A program made the translations under genes and the position numbers. Source: a virus. From it: 20,108 nucleotides of DNA. Positions within the stretch are counted from its first letter, which is position 1; every line of letters starts with the position of its first letter. Location of the stretch: IMG/VR virus record IMGVR_UViG_3300037247_000224, positions 1 through 20,108 of that record; one strand, written 5' to 3'. Below, piece by piece: positions 12,653 through 20,108 of this stretch. The notes under the pieces were generated by a model. It worked only from the letters and a program-made list of their open reading frames with translations. It ran no database searches and was not told the DNA's origin.

Positions 12653-13158
12653 ACAGAGCAGAGAGAAGGCAGGTAGAACGAGCACACCGCCGGCTGGTAC
12701 GGCGCAACGAAAGGAGGCGAACCATGTTCGCAGGAGACAAGACAAAGGAAGTGGAGATCCCGCACGAGCCGGACAACTTCTTCACCTTCCGCAACCTGAG
12801 CGGGCCCGAGCTCGACGAGGCCGATGTCGCCGGCACCCGGCGAGCGGCAGAGCAGATGAAGGCGCTACCGGACAGCATCGTCAATCAGGCGATGGCGAAG
12901 GACAGCGGCAAGGATCAGGAGCGCGACGAGTTCCGCGGCTACGACCAGGTGACGCTAGTGAAGTACGGCGTCCAGGACTGGCGCGGCCCGAAGTGTGACG
13001 CCACCAACTGCGACGACGAGGCGAAGGCCAGGCTTGACGCCCGCACGCTCACATGGGCGGCGCGGATCGTGTTCGAGATGAACGTGCGACCGGAGGGGGA
13101 AGGCGAAGGCTCCGACGGCAGATCGTCCACGGAACGGGAATCATCCCGGACGAACTAG
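12649..13158 (+). CDS. Tail assembly chaperone, upstream (gpG-like) frame
   Basis: A 169 aa protein located between tail tube and tape measure, the position of the chaperone that binds the tape measure protein during tail assembly. The core (from FAGDKTKEVEIPHEPDNFFT) is acidic and helical, with LDARTLTWAARIVFEMNVR near the end and a low-complexity tail that overlaps the next frame. The first 25 residues (MNRAERRQVERAHRRLVRR...) are strikingly basic. Two starts compete: ATG 12649 overlaps the previous stop but has GGAG only 2 nt away, while ATG 12724 has an ideal AAAGGAGG 6 nt upstream and would give 144 aa. Either is plausible, and both may be used. No sequence family was recognised; the role is from gene order and the overlapping frame. 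Confidence 0.68.
   Translation: MNRAERRQVERAHRRLVRRNERRRTMFAGDKTKEVEIPHEPDNFFTFRNLSGPELDEADVAGTRRAAEQMKALPDSIVNQAMAKDSGKDQERDEFRGYDQVTLVKYGVQDWRGPKCDATNCDDEAKARLDARTLTWAARIVFEMNVRPEGEGEGSDGRSSTERESSRTN
13095..13101 (+). other. Candidate -1 frameshift site, GGGGGAA
   Basis: In the upstream chaperone frame the codons are GAG GGG GAA, so a Gly tRNA on GGG can slip back one base and still pair with GGG. Slippage places the ribosome in the frame that runs to 13415. It is not the ideal lambda heptamer, since the A-site codon does not re-pair fully. A small hairpin CGGGA-ATCA-TCCCG (13135-13148) lies 33 nt downstream, further than usual. Confidence 0.5.
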
Positions 13159-13415
13159 TCGGGGCCTATCGGCTGATGTTGAGCGATGTAACGATCACGT
13201 TGACGGAGTATAGCGGGCCGATGGTGCCCGTGCGGCGGCCGTGGTGGGCGTTCTGGCAACGCCAGGAGCCCGCCGAGCCCTACCTCGCAGCGAAGATGCG
13301 GGATGACCTGATCCTGCTGCGTGCTGGCCTGAACGAACGCCAAGAGCGCCTGGATAGCAAGGGGCGTAAGGAGGCGGAGGGCGCGGTAGAGAAGGCGAGA
13401 CAACGTGGCCGCTGA
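13098..13415 (+). CDS. Tail assembly chaperone, -1 frameshift extension (gpT-like)
   Basis: The frame one base back from the upstream chaperone is open across the overlap and to 13415. Its protein-like part begins QIVHGTGIIPDELVGAYRLMLSDV and continues through VPVRRPWWAFWQRQEPAEPYLA to a charged C-terminal helix (DDLILLRAGLNERQERLDSK). In lambda-like phages the equivalent piece is made only as a frameshift fusion, giving a long chaperone in small amounts. No good ribosome site precedes the in-frame ATG at 13053 or 13174, supporting fusion expression. It overlaps the tape measure start by 11 nt. Confidence 0.65.
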   Translation, partial: GRRRLRRQIVHGTGIIPDELVGAYRLMLSDVTITLTEYSGPMVPVRRPWWAFWQRQEPAEPYLAAKMRDDLILLRAGLNERQERLDSKGRKEAEGAVEKARQRGR

Positions 13416-15720
13416 CCTAAAGATCATCGTCACCCTGAAGGACAAGGCTTCACGCGCCCTGGACAAGATCAAGGGCAAGGCGGGCGCTGTCGGCGGTGCT
13501 GTCGGCAAGGTGATGCGTACCGGCGTCCTGGCTGGGGGTGCCGCGCTCGCGGGCCTGGGCATCCTGTCAATCAAGACGTTCGCCGACTTCGACGACGCCA
13601 TGACGAAATCGCTCGCCATCATGGGCGACGTGTCGAAGGCGATGCGTGAGGATATGTCCGACGCCGCCCGTGAGGTCGCCAAGACGACAACGTTCTCAGC
13701 TAAAGAGGCGGCGGAGGCGTACTTCTTCCTAGCCTCTGCGGGCCTGGATGCCAAGCAATCGCTGGAAGCGATGCCAAGGGTTGCTGCCTTCGCACAGGCC
13801 GGCAACTTTGAGCTGGCCCTGGCGACCGACTTGCTCACCGATGCCCAGTCGGCGCTTGGCCTGACGGTTGATGATACGGCTCAAAACATGGAGAACATGA
13901 GCCGCGTATCCGACGTGCTCATTAAAGCCAACACCATGTCGAACGCGACGGCTCAGCAGTTCTCGGAAGCCCTGACGAACAAGGCCGGCCCCGCCCTGCG
14001 TGCTACCAACAAGTCCATTGAGGAAGGTATTGCTGTCCTCGCCGTGTTCGCCGACCAGGGCATCAAGGGCGCTGAGGCGGGCACCAAGCTGGGAATCGTG
14101 CTGCGCGACCTTCAGACAAAGGCGCTAAAGAACGCGGGAGAGTTCGACAAGCTGAACATCAGCGTCTTCGACAGCGAAGGCGAAATGCGGAATATGGCCG
14201 ACATCGTGGGCGATCTGGAGGGCGCACTCGGCGGCATGAGCACGGCCCAGCGAAAGGCCACACTCCTGCAACTTGGCTTCTCTGACAAGTCCGTTTCAGC
14301 GTTGCAGGCCCTACTCGGTAGCTCCGACGCCCTCCGCGAATACCAAAAGGAGGCAGAGAAGGCCGGTGACATCACGCAAGAGGTTGCGTCAAAGCAGCTA
14401 GAGAGCTTCAGCGCCCAGCTTTCCTTACTCAAGAGCGCCGTGCAGGACGTGTTTATCACCATCGGCTCGGTGTTGGTGCCGGTCCTGCTGGAGCTGGCTA
14501 AATACCTAATGAGCGACGTGCTACCCAGGGTGGAGGAGTTCATCAAGGGATTCCGGGGCGGCTTCAAGCACATGGGGGATGACGCTGAGGGGTTCATCGG
14601 CAAGGGCCAGAGGATGGGCAAGGCAATCCGGGAGTTCATCGATGGCGCCCGACCCCGCGTAGAGAAGTTCCTAAGCCTCTTTGTCGGAGGGCTGAAGTCG
14701 CTGCGCGACGCCTTCCAATTCGTCGCTGACCAAATCGGGAGCAAGGCAACCATAATAATCGCTGCGCTAGTTGCCATTGGTGTCGCTGTATGGCTGGCCT
14801 TCGGTCCGGTTGGTGTTGCTGTCATTGCTATTGTTGGCCTGATCGTCCTCCTGGGGTTGCTGCGTGAGAACTGGGACGAGATCAAGGCGAAGGTCACGGA
14901 GGTCATCGACGACATCATAGCCAAGGTCGAAGGCGTCCCCGTCATCGGGGAGATATTCAAGGTCACGGTGAAGGTCATCGGGGACAAGATCGATGCCCTG
15001 ATCGGCTTCATCCAGGGGTTGATCGCGTTCGTGCAGGAGCTTGTTACGTTCGTGTCCGCCATCTTCCGGGGCGACTGGGCAGCGGCCTGGGATTCGCTCA
15101 AGGAGCTGGCGAAGATTTCGCTCAATCTGTTTCTGGACTTCCTACAGCTCACCTTCTTCGGCACGATCAAGTCCATCTTCTCCAGCCTAGACATCTGGGG
15201 CTGGGCGAAGGAGAAGTTCGAGACGTTCAAGACAGAGGCTGAGGGCTTCTTGGGCGGCGTGGCCGACACGATGAAGGGCATCGGCGAGGACATAGCGAAG
15301 GGACTCGGCAACGGCATCCAGGCGGCTAAAGGGTTTGTGACAGGCGCAATCAATACGCTCATCACCGCTGTCGAGAAGGGGATCAACTTCATCATCGGCG
15401 CCATCAACACCTTCAATCCCGCTGGCTCTATCGGGGCCGCCTTCAACACGCTGGCTGGGCTGTTTGGGGCCCCGAAGATACCGAGCCTCAACATACCCAC
15501 CGTTTCCCTCCCTCGACTGGACACGGGCGGGCGCGTCTTGAAGACGGGCGTGGCTGTGGTAGACCGGGGTGACACGTTCTTCGGACCCGGGCAGAGCGGT
15601 GGCGATATCTATGTTACCGTCGCCATCAACACCCCATTCAACCTGACGAACCCGCACGACATACGCAAGGCGGGGCAGCTCGTTGCCTCAGAGATTCGTA
15701 GGGAGCTGAGGACGGCCTGA
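13405..15720 (+). CDS. Tape measure protein
   Basis: The longest gene in the window (771 aa), directly after the chaperones. It sets tail length and fills the tube. The N-terminal region after a hydrophobic stretch (residues 41-55) matches the TP901-type tape measure core: FADFDDAMTKSLAIMGDVS, AKTTTFSAKEAAEAYFFLAS, AGLDAKQSLEAMPRVAAFAQ and MSNATAQQFSEALTNKAGPAL. Two adjacent hydrophobic segments about residues 449-490 (TIIIAALVAIGVAVWLAF, VAVIAIVGLIVLLGLL) look like the membrane-inserting hairpin. A second amphipathic Gly/Ala/Ile-rich region is near 635-690, followed by LDTGGRVLKTGVAVVDRGD (706-724), usual near the C-terminus. Start GTG 13405 overlaps the chaperone extension. At about 1.5 angstrom per residue a tail near 115 nm would be expected. 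Confidence 0.93.
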   Translation: MAADLKIIVTLKDKASRALDKIKGKAGAVGGAVGKVMRTGVLAGGAALAGLGILSIKTFADFDDAMTKSLAIMGDVSKAMREDMSDAAREVAKTTTFSAKEAAEAYFFLASAGLDAKQSLEAMPRVAAFAQAGNFELALATDLLTDAQSALGLTVDDTAQNMENMSRVSDVLIKANTMSNATAQQFSEALTNKAGPALRATNKSIEEGIAVLAVFADQGIKGAEAGTKLGIVLRDLQTKALKNAGEFDKLNISVFDSEGEMRNMADIVGDLEGALGGMSTAQRKATLLQLGFSDKSVSALQALLGSSDALREYQKEAEKAGDITQEVASKQLESFSAQLSLLKSAVQDVFITIGSVLVPVLLELAKYLMSDVLPRVEEFIKGFRGGFKHMGDDAEGFIGKGQRMGKAIREFIDGARPRVEKFLSLFVGGLKSLRDAFQFVADQIGSKATIIIAALVAIGVAVWLAFGPVGVAVIAIVGLIVLLGLLRENWDEIKAKVTEVIDDIIAKVEGVPVIGEIFKVTVKVIGDKIDALIGFIQGLIAFVQELVTFVSAIFRGDWAAAWDSLKELAKISLNLFLDFLQLTFFGTIKSIFSSLDIWGWAKEKFETFKTEAEGFLGGVADTMKGIGEDIAKGLGNGIQAAKGFVTGAINTLITAVEKGINFIIGAINTFNPAGSIGAAFNTLAGLFGAPKIPSLNIPTVSLPRLDTGGRVLKTGVAVVDRGDTFFGPGQSGGDIYVTVAINTPFNLTNPHDIRKAGQLVASEIRRELRTA

Positions 15721-15721
15721 G

Positions 15722-17644
15722 ATGGCGCTCGTTACGTGGGACGTTGACCTGGACCTCGATGACAGCGGGGGCTACGCAACAGCTATCGAACAGTACGTCC
15801 ACCAGGATGACGGCATCAAGCTCAGCCCCCGCGGGCGTGGGGTAGACCTGGAGGGAGCGCAGCCCGTCATCTGCACCTTGACGCTGGACAACAGCGATAA
15901 GCGCTTCAGCCCTGCCAATAGCGGCAGCCCGTACGATCCCGACTTCCGGCCCTATAAGCGCATCCGAATCCGTGTCACCTTCAACGCCGTCACCTACAAC
16001 GTGTTTCTCGGCATCATCACGAGCATAGTCGTGAACCCGATGTTGCGGGATCAGTTCGTCTACGTGACGGCGACGGACGATTCATACGCCCTATCGCGGA
16101 CGGACATCCGCCTCCCGGCGATGGGGGGCGTGCTGACAGGCACCGTCATACATCGCATTGTTGACCTGGCGGAGATCGGGGAGCTCTGCACCAACACACG
16201 GTTCAAAGATGACCTGACGGGCTATGCCGTCGCCGTTGGAGCTACTCTGACGCGCAAGACGACGGGGGACATACTCGAGGGCGCGGCCTGTATGGAGACG
16301 ATCACCCTTGCCAGCACCGCCTCCGGCTGGACGTACAACCTCCTGAGCGTCACGTCCGATGGCGATGTCCTCACCGCTCGCGTCTACGTTATCGCGGGAA
16401 CGCCGGACGATGTTGGCCGAACGGTCACGCTCAAGGGAAACGGCACCGGGGGCAGTGGCAGCAGCGACACAACGTCACACACATTGACCGACACCTGGGA
16501 GCCCATCGAGGTCTCATGGACTGCGGGCTCAGCCGGCGCTAATGTCCAGGTGACGGCGGGGGCGGCAGCCATCACCACGTTCCGCACCGGCGCCCATCAC
16601 GTAACGCTCACCAAGAACGCCATCCCGCGCAACGTAGACGGCGGCTCTTACGCTCCCTCGCAGATAGCGTTTCACAGACGACCCGCTGCCGACGCCAGCG
16701 AAGAAATAAGGGATAACGAGCTAGGGGCGCTGTTCTTCTTCGACGGCCAGGGGCGAGCCACTTTCCACGATCATACGCACCGCTGGCGGGAATCTGAGAG
16801 CACATCCTCACAGGCAACGATAGACGAGACGTTCTCTGAGCTGGCCTATGAGCAGAACGCCGACGACCGCGTTTTCGAGGTGATCCTGGACTACCCCATA
16901 TTCGAGATAGGCGAGCCCGGCACCCCCATGTTCCACCTCGTGCCCGTTCCGCGAACCGTCGCTCCCAATGGGACGCTGCGGATCGAGATTGATTATGGCG
17001 GCACCCTCGTCCGCGACACCATCACACCTGTCGCCAATTTGGACTACTTCATCCGTTCCCAACCTGACGGTGATTCTGCCGGCGACGATGAAACGGGCAA
17101 CGTGACGCTGGACTTTGAAGACTTTGGACGCGGCGCACAGGCTATCCTCACGAACACGGTGGCCCGGGTTGTTCATGTGACTAACTTCCTGGTGCGCGCT
17201 ACGCCGATACGCCCTCCGTCTGATTTGACCCCTGCGCGTGCCACACCGACGTCCGCGCCTATCCTGGCCGGAGTGTTGACGCACCGCTACTCCCTACTCG
17301 ATAACGAGCGCGCCATTAGCTCATGGGCGACGTATCTCGCAGATCGGTACGGTGAGACGCAGCGCGAGCGCTTGGCGATGACGTTGATAGAGACGTTTCC
17401 CGCCGCACCGACGGCCGGGCTCATGGCCCAGATATTGGGCCGGGAGGTTGGGGATAGAGTGACCGTCGTGAACGACGACCTCGATAGCGCTACGGAGATA
17501 AACGCGGCATTTTACATCGACAGCCGCAGCCTTGAAATCGGAGTCAACCAGATAAGTAGCACATGGGTATTGAGCCCGGTGGATGTTGATATGTTCATTT
17601 GGGATTCATCCTCATGGGATGGTCCCGACGTGTGGGCACCATAG
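15722..17644 (+). CDS. Minor tail / tail hub protein with CBM-like insertion
   Basis: A 640 aa protein following the tape measure by 1 nt. Its N-terminal domain (1-130) has the minor-tail pattern ICTLTLDNSDKRFSPANSGS, FRPYKRIRIRVTF, YNVFLGIITSIVV and VTATDDSYALSR, typical of phage tail-hub (Tal/Dit-like) proteins. An insertion at about 155-300 begins NTRFKDDLTGYAVAVGA and has METITLASTASGWTYNLLSV, VYVIAGTPDDVGRTVTLKGN and WEPIEVSWTAGSAGANVQV; this is the layout of a jelly-roll carbohydrate-binding module (CBM4/9-like). The hub fold resumes near 310 and a C-terminal domain ends about 640. It likely forms the tail tip and binds surface sugars. The hub identity is firm, the CBM is likely, and its ligand is unknown. 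Confidence 0.75.
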   Translation: MALVTWDVDLDLDDSGGYATAIEQYVHQDDGIKLSPRGRGVDLEGAQPVICTLTLDNSDKRFSPANSGSPYDPDFRPYKRIRIRVTFNAVTYNVFLGIITSIVVNPMLRDQFVYVTATDDSYALSRTDIRLPAMGGVLTGTVIHRIVDLAEIGELCTNTRFKDDLTGYAVAVGATLTRKTTGDILEGAACMETITLASTASGWTYNLLSVTSDGDVLTARVYVIAGTPDDVGRTVTLKGNGTGGSGSSDTTSHTLTDTWEPIEVSWTAGSAGANVQVTAGAAAITTFRTGAHHVTLTKNAIPRNVDGGSYAPSQIAFHRRPAADASEEIRDNELGALFFFDGQGRATFHDHTHRWRESESTSSQATIDETFSELAYEQNADDRVFEVILDYPIFEIGEPGTPMFHLVPVPRTVAPNGTLRIEIDYGGTLVRDTITPVANLDYFIRSQPDGDSAGDDETGNVTLDFEDFGRGAQAILTNTVARVVHVTNFLVRATPIRPPSDLTPARATPTSAPILAGVLTHRYSLLDNERAISSWATYLADRYGETQRERLAMTLIETFPAAPTAGLMAQILGREVGDRVTVVNDDLDSATEINAAFYIDSRSLEIGVNQISSTWVLSPVDVDMFIWDSSSWDGPDVWAP

Positions 17645-17653
17645 GAGAAGCCG

Positions 17654-18598
17654 ATGGCTAACGATACATGGACGGCACCGAGCGGACCCAGCGCAGGCGT
17701 TGCCGGTCTAGCGGAGATGCAGGCTCAGCGGACGGACAACATCAACGTGCTCGGCCTGGCGGTGGATGGCGATTCCAGCGCTTCCACTATTAAGCACCGC
17801 CACAAGAGCGGCACCTGGGCCAACCGGCCCGCTGCAGGCGAGGCAGGCCGCTTCTACTATTGCACCGATACCGGCTGGACGCTTATGGACGATGGGGCGC
17901 TGTGGCACGTCATCAGCCACAACCCGAAGCTGTCCGACCATCTCTATAACGACTTCCACGCACCCGGAGTTGATGGGCCGCTGACCGCTAACGGCTGGAT
18001 GTTCGGCTGGACGTTTACTGAGACGACGGAGGGGACGTTAGGCAACGGCATCGGCACTAGCCATTCCTACGCCCAATTAGCCGCCAAGACGACGAGCGGC
18101 GCCGGGGCATCCCTTACGCCCATCGGGAATGGTAACGGCTATCTCGATACATCAAGTAGCCGGTGCTACCCGCTGATCTGCGAGATGGGGCTGAGGCTTG
18201 ACGACAACGCCAACGTCACATACCTCTTCGGATTGGTGTCGGTCGCAGAGGGGTCTCAGGCGGCGCAACCCAGTTCCAGTATCATGTTCGGCTATGGCCG
18301 CTCCGGCGATGCCGACGCCCTGCAATTCTTCGCTGTTACGCAAAACAACAGCGCCGGGGAGACGACGACGGATAGCGCCACGACGCCTACCCACTCCAAC
18401 ATCGACATCTGCCGTATTGAGGTGGATTCAACGTCGGAAGCCCGCTTCTATGTCAACGGGGCGTTAGTGGCGACGCACGCGGCGGGTATCCCATCGTCCG
18501 AGTTGCTACATCCAGCCTTCCGCGTCCGCACCAACACCAACGGTGACAAGACGCTGCGGATAGATTACATCGACCTTTACTACAAGCGGTACATCTAA
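17654..18598 (+). CDS. Tail fibre or receptor-binding protein, ConA-like
   Basis: A 314 aa protein with ribosome site GGAG 6 nt before ATG. Residues 57-87 (NRPAAGEAGRFYYCTDTGWT ... ALWHVI) resemble a short segment common in phage fibre N-terminal regions. The rest (about 95-312) reads as a concanavalin-like beta sandwich: MFGWTFTETTEGTLGNGIG, LICEMGLRLDDNANVTYLFG, ICRIEVDSTSEARFYVNGAL, and closing TLRIDYIDLYYKRYI. The ARFYVNGALVATH segment is the typical LamG strand pair. Such proteins recognise surface glycans. It overlaps the next gene by one base (TAATG), so the two may be made in equal amounts. Confidence 0.72.
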   Translation: MANDTWTAPSGPSAGVAGLAEMQAQRTDNINVLGLAVDGDSSASTIKHRHKSGTWANRPAAGEAGRFYYCTDTGWTLMDDGALWHVISHNPKLSDHLYNDFHAPGVDGPLTANGWMFGWTFTETTEGTLGNGIGTSHSYAQLAAKTTSGAGASLTPIGNGNGYLDTSSSRCYPLICEMGLRLDDNANVTYLFGLVSVAEGSQAAQPSSSIMFGYGRSGDADALQFFAVTQNNSAGETTTDSATTPTHSNIDICRIEVDSTSEARFYVNGALVATHAAGIPSSELLHPAFRVRTNTNGDKTLRIDYIDLYYKRYI

Positions 18599-19668
18599 TG
18601 CCCATCCCCCGTAAAGACTCCCTGCACCGGGAGGCACGTGCCGCCGGCGAGCAATGGCCTGCTCGCGGTTTTCATCTCGAGAAGCAGGTAGAGGGGAGTG
18701 CGCTGGCTCTGGCGGACATTACTCCCGCTGGCATCGGTGCCGCTGCCGCCAAGCACGGTCACCTAAAGCATAACCTCAGTGCGACATCAGATCCTACCGC
18801 CACGGACGACGTTGACTCGGGCTACAGCTCTGGCTCCATCTGGATCAACATATCGACGCCCGCGATATTCGTCTGCGTTACGGCAACGGTCGGGGCGGCG
18901 GACTGGAACCAGATCGACGCGGCAGTGGCGGCGGGCGCCCACGGCCCTGGTGAGCACACCGAATTCGCCAACTGGAAGCTGCTCTACACCGACGGCAGCG
19001 GAGACCAGCAGGAACTCGCACTCGGAGCCGCTGGGACATACGTCCGTTGCGCTGGCGTCGCTGCTGCGCCGACAGTCACGACCATCCCGGGCGGGGACGT
19101 ACCCGACGGCGCAGACTCCACCGCCATACACGACAACGAGTCGGGCGAGATCACCGCCATCGCGGAGAAGGCAACGCCCGTCGCGAACGACGAAATCGTC
19201 ATCGAGGACAGCGCCGCCTCAGACGCTAAGAAGTCGGTCAAGATCAGCAACCTCAAAACCCCACTGAAGGCCGTCCTGTTCTCGGTCCACCAGTACGTCT
19301 TCACGCCGGACGCAGCACCCGGGGCCGACGTAGCGACGGGTGCCCATCAGGGGAACATCTACGTCTCCGGCCCCGCCACTGAAACGGTCAAGCGCATCAC
19401 GGTGATCTGCGAGACGGCGGCGGGGACGGCCTTCACCTTCACCCTGGACTATGACTCAGGCAACGACGACTTCGACAGCTTCACGGTGGACACCGAGATA
19501 GACGAGGTTGCGGTGGGGACGGCAAAGGGCGTGATCGTGAGTGCTGGCTTCACCAACGGAACCATCGCGGCGCAGAGCCTCATCAGCCTCGATATCCCAA
19601 CCATCACGGGGTCCGCGCCGAAAGACGTCACGATCATCCTAGAGGTGTGGAGGCCGTTGCAGACATGA
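18598..19668 (+). CDS. Tail fibre / appendage protein
   Basis: A 356 aa protein. Residues 54-107 (HGHLKHNLSATSDPTATDD ... IWINISTPAIFVCVTATVGA ... WNQI) and 125-160 (NWKLLYTDGSGDQQELALGA ... AAPTV) contain recurring phage fibre modules, and 184-219 (ITAIAEKATPVANDEIVIED ... AKKSVKISNL) is another common attachment segment. From about 225 to the end is a beta-rich domain (VKRITVICETAAGTAFTFTL ... DVTIILEVWRP) that I do not recognise, perhaps a tip or trimerisation domain. The tail-module position after the ConA-like fibre agrees. It overlaps both neighbours (TAATG, ATGA), indicating coupled translation. Confidence 0.7.
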   Translation: MPIPRKDSLHREARAAGEQWPARGFHLEKQVEGSALALADITPAGIGAAAAKHGHLKHNLSATSDPTATDDVDSGYSSGSIWINISTPAIFVCVTATVGAADWNQIDAAVAAGAHGPGEHTEFANWKLLYTDGSGDQQELALGAAGTYVRCAGVAAAPTVTTIPGGDVPDGADSTAIHDNESGEITAIAEKATPVANDEIVIEDSAASDAKKSVKISNLKTPLKAVLFSVHQYVFTPDAAPGADVATGAHQGNIYVSGPATETVKRITVICETAAGTAFTFTLDYDSGNDDFDSFTVDTEIDEVAVGTAKGVIVSAGFTNGTIAAQSLISLDIPTITGSAPKDVTIILEVWRPLQT

Positions 19669-20108
19669 TCGAGATTCAGCCCAACCCCTACACCGGCGGC
19701 AATCGGCTCGTCGTGGTGGGGACGCTCGGCAACCCTGAGACCGTCACCCAGCGCCACTTCGACGCTGTAGGCAAGGACGCCCGCAGCTTCCATTTGGAGC
19801 GGTTCATCGCCGACGGCCTAGACCTGAGCGGCTTCGACCTGAGGGACGGGACGACGCTGGACGGGACGATAGCCAACTCGAACCTCTACGGCGCGACGAG
19901 CTCCTACTGGTATTCGAGAGACACCGTGTTCCCAGGCACGGACATCCCAAAGGACGCCTCTTCCCTGCACCACGACTTCGCCCTGGCTCTCATCCGCACC
20001 TACCTTGCGGAACACCCAACACTAATACGGAAGATGAGGGACGCGCTGAACTCCATCGACACCAACATCAGCGACTACGCCGGGAGCTGGGACGACAGCA
20101 TCGACGCG
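19665..20108 (+). CDS. Partial gene, pentapeptide-like segment, cut by window end
   Basis: The ATG at 19665 overlaps the preceding stop (ATGA), and the frame stays open to the last base, giving 148 aa without a stop. Residues 51-77 read LDLSG-FDLRD-GTTLD-GTIAN-SNLYG, an imperfect pentapeptide repeat of about five units, which would form a short right-handed beta helix. Before it lies NPYTGGNRLVVVGTLGNPET; after it an aromatic SSYWYSRDTVFP segment and a charged helical region (ALALIRTYLAEHPTLIRKM). It probably continues the tail-fibre/tip cluster. The repeat suggests a fibre shaft or trimerising segment, not an enzyme. Function unknown. Confidence 0.6.
   Translation, partial: MIEIQPNPYTGGNRLVVVGTLGNPETVTQRHFDAVGKDARSFHLERFIADGLDLSGFDLRDGTTLDGTIANSNLYGATSSYWYSRDTVFPGTDIPKDASSLHHDFALALIRTYLAEHPTLIRKMRDALNSIDTNISDYAGSWDDSIDA

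Noticed and set aside
14112-15575. Minus-strand open frame of 487 codons
   Set aside because: Exact shadow of the tape measure gene, with Ser/Pro/Met-rich composition typical of antisense frames and no ribosome site or domain.

Overview
The window is a contiguous block of late (virion) genes from a tailed double-stranded DNA phage or prophage with siphovirus architecture. Every supported gene is on the plus strand. The order is the classic one: small and large terminase, portal, head-maturation protease, major capsid protein, head accessory and decoration proteins, head-tail connectors, tail tube, tail-assembly chaperones, tape measure, tail hub and fibres. No host gene, integrase, tRNA, CRISPR array or IS element is visible. 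The DNA is GC-rich with tightly overlapping genes (ATGA, TAATG and TGATG junctions) and several GTG or TTG starts. The small terminase resembles those of actinobacterial phages. That suggests a GC-rich bacterial host, but the host cannot be named from this sequence.

Layout. 35-4727: packaging and procapsid genes (terS, terL, an unlisted 52-53 aa two-helix membrane protein, HK97-type portal, S49 protease). 4743-5205: two small genes of unknown function, the second less certain. 5206-5438: a non-coding leader with a near-consensus sigma70 promoter, a structured RNA of about 140 nt, an intrinsic terminator, and a hairpin that buries the Shine-Dalgarno sequence of the capsid gene. 5439-8842: major capsid protein and three accessory head genes, one with a LamG/concanavalin-like fold. 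8850-11290: connector, HK97 gp10-like protein, tail-terminator candidate, a coiled-coil protein and a small beta protein. 11302-12321: tail tube. 12322-12454: a second structured non-coding spacer with a terminator; it shares an exact 13-mer and a similar hairpin with the first leader. 12455-13415: small membrane protein and the tail chaperones, joined by a probable -1 frameshift. 13405-15720: tape measure. 15722-20108: tail hub with a CBM-like insertion, a ConA-like fibre, a second fibre protein, and a pentapeptide-like protein cut by the window end.

How it works together. The terminase and portal package DNA into a procapsid matured by the S49 protease. Decoration proteins coat the shell, connectors close it, and the chaperones help build the tail tube around the tape measure. 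The hub and fibre proteins carry carbohydrate-binding folds for adsorption. The two structured spacers bracket the capsid-to-tail-tube block, whose products are needed in the largest amounts. This suggests that expression of the block is set by RNA elements, and these leaders are the least explained and most interesting part of the window.
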